From: JAXDAY01 sp034679345
GTDB taxonomy: Bacteria > Eisenbacteria > RBG-16-71-46 > CAIMUX01 > VGJL01
Direction of reading: 5' to 3'
DNA: 64,000 nucleotides
NCBI GenBank assembly: GCA_034679345.1
Contig: JAXDAY010000015.1
Location: forward strand, 62,001 to 126,000
In this document: piece by piece, positions 17,078-25,135 of the stretch
Layout: the number at the start of each line of letters is the position of its first letter
Numbering within the stretch: the stretch's first letter is position 1
Position numbers and translations under genes: made by a program
The notes under the pieces: generated by a model
What the model saw: only the letters and a program-made list of their open reading frames with translations
Told to the model about the DNA's origin: nothing
The model's database searches: none

Positions 17078-20000
17078 TTACGCGCCCTCCACCGCGACCG
17101 CGCGTGCCCGAAGGCGCTTCCAGCGATCCAGGGTCATCCAGTGGAAGAGGACCGGGATCAGCAAGTCGATCACCTCGTCGGCCACCAGGAGCCCTCCAAG
17201 GACCGGCGCGACCATCGGACGCATCACCTCGGCGCCCGTTCCTTGCGCCCAGAGCATCGGCATGAGCCCCACGATCGCCACGCCCTCGGTCAGGAGCTTC
17301 GGCCGCAAACGATGGACCGCCCCCTGGATCACCACTTCTCGGATCTCGGCCGGGTGGCGGATCGCCCCCAGCCCCCCACGGCGGTCGAGCGCGTCCCGCA
17401 GGTAGACCATCATGACGATCCCTGTCTCCGTCGCCATGCCGAAAGCGGCGATGTAGCCGACCCAGACCGCGACGCTGAATTCGAAGCCGAAGATCGTCTG
17501 GAAGATCACTCCACCCACCAGGGCCCCGGGAACGGCGAGGACCATGAGCAACGCGTGCCCGAGATCGTGGAAGGTGATGTAGAGGATGAGGAAGATGAGG
17601 GCGATCACCATCGGAAAGACGATCGAGAGGGTCTTCTTCGCGCGCATCTCGTGCTCGAACTGCCCGCTCCATTCGATGTAGTAGCCGGGCGGCAGGTCGA
17701 TCCTTCTCTGGATCACCCTCTGCGCTTCCTGAACGAAGCTGACAACATCGCGCCCACGGACATTGAGCTGCACATAGGAGCGCAGGAGTCCGTTCTCGCT
17801 CTTGATCATGCTCGGCCCCTCGACCACGCGGATCGAGGCCACTTCGGAGAGCGGAACCTGGATCGGACCGCTCATGTCCCCCCCGACCATTCCGCTGACG
17901 AGGATCTTGCCGATCGACTCCTCGTCCACGCGGAAATCGCTCGCGTAACGCACGCGAACCGGGAATCGTCTGCGCCCCTCAACCGTCTGGGTGACCATCA
18001 TCCCGCCGACGGCCGTCTCGATCACCATCTGAACGTCGTCGACATTGACCCCGAAACGCGCCGCTCTCTCCCGGTCGACGTCGATCTCGAGATAGTTCTC
18101 CCCCACGATCTGATCCGGGAAGACATCGGCCGATCCCGGGATCGCCCGCAGCTCCTCGGCGATCCGCTTCGAGAGATCCTGGATCCGATAGAGGTCATCT
18201 CCGAAGACCTTCACCCCGACCATCGTACGGACGCCCGTGGCGAGCATGTCGACCCGGTTGATGATCGGCTGCGTCCAGATATTCCCCCAGCCTGGCATCT
18301 GAAGCGCCGTGTCCATCTCCTGGACGATCTCGGGCTTGGTCTTGCGCCAGAGGAAGAGCCCGCGGGCAAGCGGCTTGACCCGTTCGACGCGAATCGTCTC
18401 CCGGTCGGCGAGAGTCACATCGCGCTGGATCCACCCTCGACTCGCCGCGCCCTTCTCGACCTCATCGATCATGACGTCGTCGAACCGGGCGAGGGCCAGG
18501 TCGACCAGGGCCTCGTTCTCCGCCTTCGCCTGGCGCCTCCAGAGACTGTCCCGGCGCTTCTCCATCTCTCCCCGGACGCGCTCCTCGAAGCTGGGCATAT
18601 CGCGGCCGAGAAGGGAGCGGACCGGCTCGACCAGCAGATCGAATCGCGAGCGCGTGGCCTGAAGGATCTCCGCGCGTTCCCGGATCCATCCCCTCGCGAC
18701 CGCCGAGTCGCGTGCGGCCGCGACGAAGCGCCGCACGTCCACGGGTCCCAGGTCGTTCACGAGCCTCGACCCGTGAGCGTCGGCGAGCCGAGTGACCAGC
18801 TCCTTCTTCTCGGCCTCGCCCGGCGCGACCGCCATGGCTTCTTTTCCGGCCGCTTGCTCCAGCACGCGATCCAGACCCGTCATCACGAGGGCCTCGCCCA
18901 CGACCACCCCATCGGCGCGCATCGCTTCGATGGCGTGGCCGCGCAGGATCGCGTCCATCCTCTCGGCGCCCGCCATCGCCGCCTCGCTCACCAGCGCCGC
19001 GCGGTCCTCCTCTGAGAGGTTTTGGCGAACCGCGCCCCGCGCCTGCAGTTTCTCGAGGACGATCTCGACCTCGCTCGTCGTTTGCTCGAAGCGAATCGCC
19101 CGCTTCGGCCACCAGTCCTTCGGCCTGAGGTTCACCACCGTCTCCACCATGTCGGGAGGAGCCGGATCCGTCGGCGTTTCCGCTCTGCCCGCCTTCCCGA
19201 CCACCGACTCGACCTCGGGAAACGAGCGCAGCACCGCGTCACGGATCCGGATGTCGTCACCGGCCTTCGAGATCGACACGCTCGGGATCGTCACGGGCAT
19301 ATCCATGATGCTGCCTTCATCCAGGGGAGGCATGAACTCCCGGCCCATGTGCCGGGCAAGGTTGAAGCCCACGCCGAGCAGGATCACGAAGCTCAGAAGG
19401 AACGGTTTCGGGTGCTTGAGAAGGAAGCCCAGAACCGGCCGGTAGATCTCGATGAAGCTGCGGACGATGGGATTCTGCATCTCGCTGCGCAGCCGGCCCC
19501 GCAGAAGCACCGGCATCAGGGCCGGCACCAAGGTGATCGCCAGAATCGCCACCCCGACCATCGCGAAGCTCTTCGTGAAGGCGAGCGGATGGAACATCTT
19601 TCCCTCCATCCCGGTCAGAGCGAAGACAGGGAGGAAGGAGATGAGCATGATCATGACCGACAAGAAGATCGGCCGTCCGACGAGCTTCGCCGACGCGAGG
19701 ATGGCTTCGCGCGTGTCCCCGGAGATCTTCTCCCGGCCGAACCGCTCGGTCAGCTCGTGCGTCCCGTTCTCCACCATGACGATCGAGGCATCGACAAGTA
19801 CGCCGATCGAGATCGCGATCCCCGAGAGAGACATGATGTTCGATGGAATCCCGAACAGGTGCATCAAGATGAAGGAGACGAGGACTGCGAGGGGCAGCGT
19901 CAGAACGACGATCACGGCGCTTCCCAGGTGCCCCAGGATCAGCAGGATCGCGAGAGCTGCGATCACGACCTCCTCGGTGAGCGTCTTGGTGAGGGTGTGA

Positions 20001-20992
20001 ATCGCATCACGGATGAGGCGAGTCCGCTCGTAGAAGGGAACGATCCTCACTCCCTCCGGAAGGCCTGCCGAGAGCTCCCCGATCTTCTTGTGGATCCGCT
20101 CGGTGACCTCGAGCGGATTCTCTTCGTGACGCATCACGACCACTCCCCCGACCACCTCGCGCCCATCCTTCTCGAGGATCGAGCGCCGGGCCTGGGGCGC
20201 CACTTGGACCGTTCCGAGCTGTTCGACCGTGACTGGGATCCCCTGATGGCTCGAGACGACGGTATGGCGAATGTCGTCCAGGTCGCGGATCCAGCCAACG
20301 CCGCGGACGAGGTATTCGGCTTCGTTCTTGATGTAGACGTTTCCGCCGACCGCCGAGTTCGACCGTTCGAGCGCCTCGGCAAGCCGGCCCAGGGTGATGT
20401 CGTAAGCGCGCAACCGGTTCGGATCGACCGTGATCTCGTAAGCGCGGACGAACCCGCCGACGCTCGCGACCTCCGCCACCCCAGGGACGGCGTTCAGCTG
20501 ATAGCGGACGAACCAGTCCTGGATCGCGCGAAGTTCTCCGAGATTGCGCCCCTGCCCTTCCACCGTGTACCAGAAGATCTGCCCCAGCGCCGTCGCGTCG
20601 GGCGCCAGGTACGGGACGACCCCGGAGGGAAGGAACGTCCCCGCGACCGAGAGACGCTCCAGGACGCGCTGACGCGCGAAGTAGAAGTCGGTTCGGTCCT
20701 CGAAGATGATGTTGATCATCGAGAAGTTGAACTCGGAGGTCGACCGCACGGCCTTGACTCCCGCGAGCCCCTGCAGGTTCACCGAGAGGGGGTAGGTCAC
20801 CTGGTCCTCGATCTCCTGCGGGCTTCTCCCCATCCAGTCGGCAAAGACGATCACCTGGTTCTCGGAGAGATCGGGAATGGCGTCGATGGGGGTCCTCGCG
20901 AGGCTATAGAGGCCCCAGAGCGCGACGCCCACCGTGATCATGATCACGACGAAGCGGTTGTGGACCGAGTACTCGATGATCCGCTCAATCAT
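17078..20992 (-). CDS. cusA: CusA/CzcA-family heavy-metal efflux RND transporter with a large internal insertion
   Basis: Inner-membrane proton-driven pump of a tripartite metal efflux system. Typical HME-RND sequence runs through most of the protein: TPIDAIPDLSENQVIVF, LSVNLQGLAGVKAVRS, the TM4 region LSGIAISIGVLVDASIVMVEN, and MATETGIVMMVYLRDA near the end. At 1304 residues it is about 250 longer than usual. The excess lies between LRPKDWWP (~629) and KTKPEIVQEMDTALQMPGW (~882), segments that are nearly adjacent in E. coli CusA. The insert is charged and predicted helical, and should sit in the second large periplasmic loop. The start overlaps the cusB stop by 8 bases. Metal specificity (Cu/Ag or Zn/Co/Cd) is inferred as copper from the neighbouring CopA. 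Confidence 0.9.
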   Translation of the reverse strand: MIERIIEYSVHNRFVVIMITVGVALWGLYSLARTPIDAIPDLSENQVIVFADWMGRSPQEIEDQVTYPLSVNLQGLAGVKAVRSTSEFNFSMINIIFEDRTDFYFARQRVLERLSVAGTFLPSGVVPYLAPDATALGQIFWYTVEGQGRNLGELRAIQDWFVRYQLNAVPGVAEVASVGGFVRAYEITVDPNRLRAYDITLGRLAEALERSNSAVGGNVYIKNEAEYLVRGVGWIRDLDDIRHTVVSSHQGIPVTVEQLGTVQVAPQARRSILEKDGREVVGGVVVMRHEENPLEVTERIHKKIGELSAGLPEGVRIVPFYERTRLIRDAIHTLTKTLTEEVVIAALAILLILGHLGSAVIVVLTLPLAVLVSFILMHLFGIPSNIMSLSGIAISIGVLVDASIVMVENGTHELTERFGREKISGDTREAILASAKLVGRPIFLSVMIMLISFLPVFALTGMEGKMFHPLAFTKSFAMVGVAILAITLVPALMPVLLRGRLRSEMQNPIVRSFIEIYRPVLGFLLKHPKPFLLSFVILLGVGFNLARHMGREFMPPLDEGSIMDMPVTIPSVSISKAGDDIRIRDAVLRSFPEVESVVGKAGRAETPTDPAPPDMVETVVNLRPKDWWPKRAIRFEQTTSEVEIVLEKLQARGAVRQNLSEEDRAALVSEAAMAGAERMDAILRGHAIEAMRADGVVVGEALVMTGLDRVLEQAAGKEAMAVAPGEAEKKELVTRLADAHGSRLVNDLGPVDVRRFVAAARDSAVARGWIRERAEILQATRSRFDLLVEPVRSLLGRDMPSFEERVRGEMEKRRDSLWRRQAKAENEALVDLALARFDDVMIDEVEKGAASRGWIQRDVTLADRETIRVERVKPLARGLFLWRKTKPEIVQEMDTALQMPGWGNIWTQPIINRVDMLATGVRTMVGVKVFGDDLYRIQDLSKRIAEELRAIPGSADVFPDQIVGENYLEIDVDRERAARFGVNVDDVQMVIETAVGGMMVTQTVEGRRRFPVRVRYASDFRVDEESIGKILVSGMVGGDMSGPIQVPLSEVASIRVVEGPSMIKSENGLLRSYVQLNVRGRDVVSFVQEAQRVIQRRIDLPPGYYIEWSGQFEHEMRAKKTLSIVFPMVIALIFLILYITFHDLGHALLMVLAVPGALVGGVIFQTIFGFEFSVAVWVGYIAAFGMATETGIVMMVYLRDALDRRGGLGAIRHPAEIREVVIQGAVHRLRPKLLTEGVAIVGLMPMLWAQGTGAEVMRPMVAPVLGGLLVADEVIDLLIPVLFHWMTLDRWKRLRARAVAVEGA

Positions 20993-22502
20993 GATCGTGC
21001 GGGGTCCTCGAGTCCGCTCCGTTGGGGCTCCCGCTCGCGCCGAAATAGGCGCTCGCGGCGCCTGGATTCAAGCGAAGCTCGGCGTCGACGAGGAACGCTC
21101 CGGCGGTGACGATCCTATCGCCCGGAGCGAGTCCCCCACGGACTGGATAGTGGCCATCCTCGCGGGAGCCCAGATCGACCGCCACCGCGTCGTAGACCCC
21201 CGGCTCGCGTTCGAGATACACGACCTTGCGCGTCCCCGTGTCGATCACGGCCGATTCCGGCACCACGAGCGCGGTCCCCGCGGGAGCGGATTCGACCCGT
21301 TCGAGGAACATTCCGCACTTGGGGCATCGCCCCGGCCCGGTCTGCACGACCTCCGGATGCATGGGGCAGATGTATCGCGCATCCGCTTGTTCCGATCGGA
21401 TACCGACCCCGGACTCCGTGGCGATCTCCGCATCGACATACATCCCGGGCCGCAGGGCCCCGCCCGGGTTCGCCACGTCCGCGCGCACGCGCACGGTCCG
21501 CGTCCCCTCGTCCACGACCGGCCAGATGAACGCCACCTCTCCGGCGAAGACCCGATCCGGGAGGGCGCGGGTCGTGACCCGAACCCCTGCGCCGATTTTC
21601 ACTCGGGCAATCTCGTTCTCGTAGAGGTGCGCCGTGATCCAGACGGATGAGAGATCGGCCACGGTGTAGAGCAGAGCGCCCTCCTCCACGTACTGCCCCG
21701 CCACGACCTGCTTCTCGACGACCGTTCCCGCGATCGGCGATCGGATCGGAAGCCTCGTCATCGGAGTCCCGCGAGCCTCGATCTCGGCGATCTGGTCGTC
21801 CCCGATCCCCCAGAGCCTCAGGCGCTCCCGCGCGGCGTCGAAGATCGCCTTCGCATCGCTTGCGGGGAGCGGCCCGGCGCCGGAGAGATCCTCGTAGCTT
21901 CGAAGCGCCAGCAGATACTCCTGCTGCGCGGAAACCAGCTCGGGACTGTAGATCTCCAGAAGCGCTTCATGGCGCGAAACGGTCTCCCCCGTGAAGTCGA
22001 CGTGGAGCTTCTCGATCCGTCCCGGAATCCTCGATGAAATGCGCGCCAGCCTTCGCTCGTCGAGCTCGATCGTCCCAACCGCGCGGATCGACGAGGAGAG
22101 CGAGCGGAATCCGACCTCGGAGGTGCCGACGCCCGCAAGCTGGATCCTGTGCGGCGAGAGCTGGACTCGTCCCAGGACTCCCTCCGGGAGCGCCGGCTTC
22201 TCGCCGCGTCTCCTCTGTGTGAGCGGCATGCCGCAAATGGGGCAGTTCCCCTGCTCAGCGCGCACGACGCTCGGGTGCATTGGGCAGTAGTACTCGTAGG
22301 CCGAAGCCGTCGAATCGGCGCCGCGCTCCCCCCGACCCAGACGTTCGACGCGCGCGACGATCGCGTCCCACTGCGCGGCGACGAGCCCCACCGCGACCAT
22401 GAGGAGGATGAAGCGCAATCTCACATTGAGGACCTTCAAAGCCGTGACGATCCGGCCTCTGCGACCCTGACGCGTCCGGTTCCGCATCTCATCCATCGAC
22501 AT
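20985..22502 (-). CDS. cusB: Efflux RND periplasmic adaptor (CusB-like) with two heavy-metal-binding domains
   Basis: Membrane-fusion protein joining the RND pump to the TolC channel. After an N-terminal membrane anchor (RFILLMVAVGLVAA) comes a first heavy-metal-binding domain, YYCPMHPSVV...CPICGMPL (about 70-92). HlyD/CusB barrel, lipoyl and hairpin segments follow (GRIEKLHVDFTGETV, IRSPIAGTVVEKQVVAGQYV). A second metal-binding domain, YICPMHPEVV...CPKCGMFL, sits unusually late (about 375-400), before the membrane-proximal domain. The His/Asp tail is PHDHD. AAGGAG stands 3 bases before ATG 22502 and 9 before ATG 22496, so either start is possible. It overlaps the TolC gene by 14 bases and cusA by 8. 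Confidence 0.9.
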   Translation of the reverse strand: MSMDEMRNRTRQGRRGRIVTALKVLNVRLRFILLMVAVGLVAAQWDAIVARVERLGRGERGADSTASAYEYYCPMHPSVVRAEQGNCPICGMPLTQRRRGEKPALPEGVLGRVQLSPHRIQLAGVGTSEVGFRSLSSSIRAVGTIELDERRLARISSRIPGRIEKLHVDFTGETVSRHEALLEIYSPELVSAQQEYLLALRSYEDLSGAGPLPASDAKAIFDAARERLRLWGIGDDQIAEIEARGTPMTRLPIRSPIAGTVVEKQVVAGQYVEEGALLYTVADLSSVWITAHLYENEIARVKIGAGVRVTTRALPDRVFAGEVAFIWPVVDEGTRTVRVRADVANPGGALRPGMYVDAEIATESGVGIRSEQADARYICPMHPEVVQTGPGRCPKCGMFLERVESAPAGTALVVPESAVIDTGTRKVVYLEREPGVYDAVAVDLGSREDGHYPVRGGLAPGDRIVTAGAFLVDAELRLNPGAASAYFGASGSPNGADSRTPHDHD

Positions 22503-23778
22503 CAGCTCCTTCCAGCGCCCGATCCCCCATCGCGAGACGAAGCCTCGCGCTTCGATCGAGAAACTCGGCGACCGCCTCCTCGTGCGCGAGACGCGCCCGG
22601 AGCAACGAGCGCCGCGCGTCCAGGAAATCCAGGAACGCGGCCTTCCCGGTTTCGTACGCCGAGCGGGTGGACTCGAGGGAGGTCAACGCGCGCGGGATCA
22701 CCTGCGTCCGATAGAGGGTCATCTCGCGACGGGCCGCGAGCGCTTCCGACAGGAGGGAGCGGGCGGTCGCGACCGCCTCATTCGTCGATCGCCGCGTCTC
22801 TTCCTTCGCGGCGTCGAGGTCCTGTTCCGCCGCCCTGCGCGTGGGCGCGACCTTGTTCCACCTCCAGATCGGGAGTCGTACCTCGATCATCCCCATCCAC
22901 GAATCGGGCATTCCCCGCTCCGCCATGTACTCGAAGCCGACTCCGAGATCAGGCCACCCCTCTTTCCGGGCAAGGCCCAGCGCTTGGGAGCTCCGCCTCT
23001 CGGCGCGCTTGGAGAAGAGCACATTGGGTTGATCGCGCTCGACGCGACGGTCGAGGGAGTCGAGCGACGGGGAATGGAAAGTCGTATCGGGTCGCGTAGT
23101 TCGTATCGACGCATCGGGCGCACGGCCCAGGAGCTCGTTGATCCTCGCCCTCCACGCGGGAATCTGATCGCGCAACACGGCGGATCGCATCCTGGACTCG
23201 GCGAGCTCGACTTGCATGCGAAGCAGTTCGGCTTGCTGCGTCTCGCCGACCTGGTAGCGAACGAGCGCCGCCTCGGCTAGCGCTTCCAGAGACCGGGAGT
23301 CTTCCTCGAGGATGCGGATCGACGACTCGATCGCGGCGAGCTGGGCGTAGGCCCCGCGCAGATCCGCGGCCACTTCGAGGCGAGCGCGGTCCCGCGCAGC
23401 CCGCGCCATTTCCGCTTCCTCCGCAGCCATTCCTCGCATACGCCCCTGCTTTCCGGGGAAGGGAAACATCTGCATGACTCCGAATCGCTGCGCCGCGGCC
23501 CTGCCGGGATCGGCGGAGTCGGAAGGAATTCGATCAAGGCGATAGGTGAGAACCGGATCCGGGAGGGCGCCGGCGGGGGCGATCCGTTCCCGCGCGGCGC
23601 CGGTTCGGGCGTCCATGGAGCGGATCTCCGGATTCGTCCGCATGGCTAGGGCGACGAGTGAGTCGACGGACTGGGCGCTGGCGCCCCCGACGGGAGCCAG
23701 CGCGAGCCCGCCCGCCAGGATGGCAATCCCCCGAGGCGTCAGGCGCACTGCCGGGAGAAGGATCTTCGACTGGGTCAT
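22489..23778 (-). CDS. TolC-family outer-membrane efflux channel
   Basis: Outer-membrane/periplasmic tunnel of the metal efflux system. The 429-residue protein has an N-terminal export signal ending GGASAQ, the PDPVLTYRLDR segment typical of CusC/CzcC-type channels, and long heptad-rich helices (about 130-260 and 320-420) as in the two OEP repeats. It is first in the operon order channel, adaptor, pump, P-ATPase, Cys-rich protein. ATG 23778 has AGGA two bases upstream (short spacing); GTG 23748 would give a shorter, more typical signal peptide. The choice matters because the -24/-12 element just upstream would put the transcript start only about two bases before ATG 23778. Confidence 0.88.
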   Translation of the reverse strand: MTQSKILLPAVRLTPRGIAILAGGLALAPVGGASAQSVDSLVALAMRTNPEIRSMDARTGAARERIAPAGALPDPVLTYRLDRIPSDSADPGRAAAQRFGVMQMFPFPGKQGRMRGMAAEEAEMARAARDRARLEVAADLRGAYAQLAAIESSIRILEEDSRSLEALAEAALVRYQVGETQQAELLRMQVELAESRMRSAVLRDQIPAWRARINELLGRAPDASIRTTRPDTTFHSPSLDSLDRRVERDQPNVLFSKRAERRSSQALGLARKEGWPDLGVGFEYMAERGMPDSWMGMIEVRLPIWRWNKVAPTRRAAEQDLDAAKEETRRSTNEAVATARSLLSEALAARREMTLYRTQVIPRALTSLESTRSAYETGKAAFLDFLDARRSLLRARLAHEEAVAEFLDRSARLRLAMGDRALEGADVDG

Positions 23779-23790
23779 GGTCCTGCTTGG

Positions 23791-23806
23791 AGCACGGGAC
23801 GTGCCA
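23791..23806 (-). promoter_or_regulatory. Candidate sigma-54 (-24/-12) promoter of the efflux operon
   Basis: On the minus strand TGGCACGTCCCGTGCT has the invariant GG (23805-23804) and GC (23793-23792) separated by exactly ten bases, and a perfect TGGCACG -24 box. The divergent genes include an NtrC-type activator with an intact GAFTGA loop, which supports the call. The same bases form a short inverted repeat (GCACG-N3-CGTGC), and the predicted start point is very close to the annotated ATG, so the call is not certain. Confidence 0.55.
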
Positions 23807-23933
23807 CAAGGATGTCTTGACGCCTTCTGGGTCTAGTTGCTTATATCACAATCAGTTAGAACATGGGATCGACAGTCGCCTCTGCGCCGGCTCGCCGGCA
23901 TCGGAGAACATTCTTCACTTCTCTTTCGAGTTG

Positions 23934-23948
23934 TTGAATAGTCTTCAA
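23934..23948. promoter_or_regulatory. Inverted repeat, candidate activator binding site
   Basis: TTGAATAGTCTTCAA is a 5-bp inverted repeat with a 5-base spacer in an AT-rich stretch between the divergent operons. It lies about 150 bases upstream of the predicted efflux-operon start, a usual distance for NtrC-family enhancer sites, and just ahead of the kinase leader ORF. Confidence 0.35.
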
Positions 23949-23966
23949 TAGATTGAGGAGTTGTTC

Positions 23967-24047
23967 ATGAACCTGTTGCCCCCTCCGCACCGCTGCCGCC
24001 GCGGCCCAATCCTGCTGATTCGCCGCGGCAGCGAGACGGGCCATTGA
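23967..24047 (+). CDS. 26-residue leader ORF overlapping the sensor kinase start
   Basis: A small ORF with an excellent ribosome binding site, GAGGAG at 23955-23960, six bases before its ATG. The peptide begins MNLLPPPHRC, is basic (seven Arg) and ends GSETGH. Its TGA stop overlaps the kinase TTG start as TTGA. The kinase start itself has no SD, so this ORF probably loads ribosomes for coupled translation of the kinase. The His/Cys content might allow metal sensing, which is speculation. It could instead be an untranslated leader with a chance frame, but RBS and overlap together argue for translation. Confidence 0.5.
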   Translation: MNLLPPPHRCRRGPILLIRRGSETGH

Positions 24048-25135
24048 AGCCGGAGACGACACCGCCGGGCGCCCGCTCGAGGGCGCGGATCTTCGATGGC
24101 CTGGTCGTCGTCGCGATTGTGGGGATCTCGATCCTCCACTATGTCGCTCCGCCTCACGCCCATCATCTCCATGACATCTACCGCCGCCTGTATTACCTGC
24201 CGATCATCTTCGGCGCCTTCCGGCACGGGTGGAGGGGCGGGCTCGCCGCCGCCGCGCTGGTCTGCGGGGCATATATCCCACACGCTTTCGGGCACATCTC
24301 GCACGACCCAGCGAGCGACACGCAGAAGATCCTCGAGATGGTCCTCTACTTCGCCGTGGGGACCACGACCGGCGTTCTCGTCTCCAGGCTCAAGCGGACG
24401 CAAAGCGATCTCCAGCGCAGCATCGTGCAGCTCCGCTCGACCGAGGAGCAGCTCGTCCACACGGCGAAGCTCGCCGCGGTCGGCCGCCTCTCGGCCGGGC
24501 TGGCTCACGAGATTCGAAATCCCCTCGCTTCGATCAAGGGATCGGCGGAGATTCTCGCCGATGACTTCCCCACCGGCCATGCGAAACGCCGCCTGCTCGA
24601 TCTCCTTGTGGGGGAATCGGTGCGCTTGAACGAGGTGCTGACCCGATTCCTCGCCTTCGCGCGCCCGCGGAGTCTCGACAGACAGACCTTTGCCGCGGAG
24701 GCCGACATCGCCGAAGTGCTCACCCTGCTCGCGGGGCAGGAAGAGGGGCGATCGATCCGATTCGATTTCGCCGGGCCATCCGCTCCTTCCATCCTCGTGA
24801 CCGCCGACCGGGAGCAGTTCCGGCAGGTCCTCCTGAACATCCTCCTCAACGCGTGCCAGGCCTCCGGCGCCGGCGGGACTGTCCGCATCCGGTGCGCGCG
24901 CTCACCGCAGGTCTTCCACCTCCGCGTCGAGGACTCGGGTCCCGGATTCACGGCCGAGGCGATCGAGAACGCCTTCACCCCGTTCTTCACGACGAAGAGC
25001 CAAGGGACCGGTCTCGGCCTCGCAATCTCACATCGGATCATCGAGGCCCACGGGGGGCGGATCCGAGTCATGAACGCCGCAGGAGGAGGCGGCGTGGTGG
25101 AGATCGACATCCCCACGGAGAAGCTCGATGGCTAG
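24044..25135 (+). CDS. Membrane sensor histidine kinase (NtrB/ZraS-like)
   Basis: Sensor of a two-component system, 363 residues, inner membrane. Four N-terminal hydrophobic segments (about 17-34, 50-60, 64-80, 96-115) hold a His-rich loop, HAHHLHD, that could bind metal. There is no large periplasmic domain. A HisKA domain follows with phospho-acceptor His155 in GLAHEIRNPLASIKGS, then a HATPase_c domain: NILLNACQAS (N box), DSGPGF (G1), FTPFFTTKSQGTGLGLAI (F and G2 boxes). The start is TTG 24044 without SD, coupled to the upstream leader ORF. It overlaps the response regulator by 8 bases. Genes diverge from the efflux operon, so sensing of Cu or other metals is inferred. Confidence 0.88.
   Translation: MKPETTPPGARSRARIFDGLVVVAIVGISILHYVAPPHAHHLHDIYRRLYYLPIIFGAFRHGWRGGLAAAALVCGAYIPHAFGHISHDPASDTQKILEMVLYFAVGTTTGVLVSRLKRTQSDLQRSIVQLRSTEEQLVHTAKLAAVGRLSAGLAHEIRNPLASIKGSAEILADDFPTGHAKRRLLDLLVGESVRLNEVLTRFLAFARPRSLDRQTFAAEADIAEVLTLLAGQEEGRSIRFDFAGPSAPSILVTADREQFRQVLLNILLNACQASGAGGTVRIRCARSPQVFHLRVEDSGPGFTAEAIENAFTPFFTTKSQGTGLGLAISHRIIEAHGGRIRVMNAAGGGGVVEIDIPTEKLDG

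Noticed and set aside
15103..21109. Long plus-strand open frames (695-865 codons) opposite copA and cusA
   Set aside because: Antisense shadows of GC-rich genes; translations are Arg/His/Asp-rich without domains.
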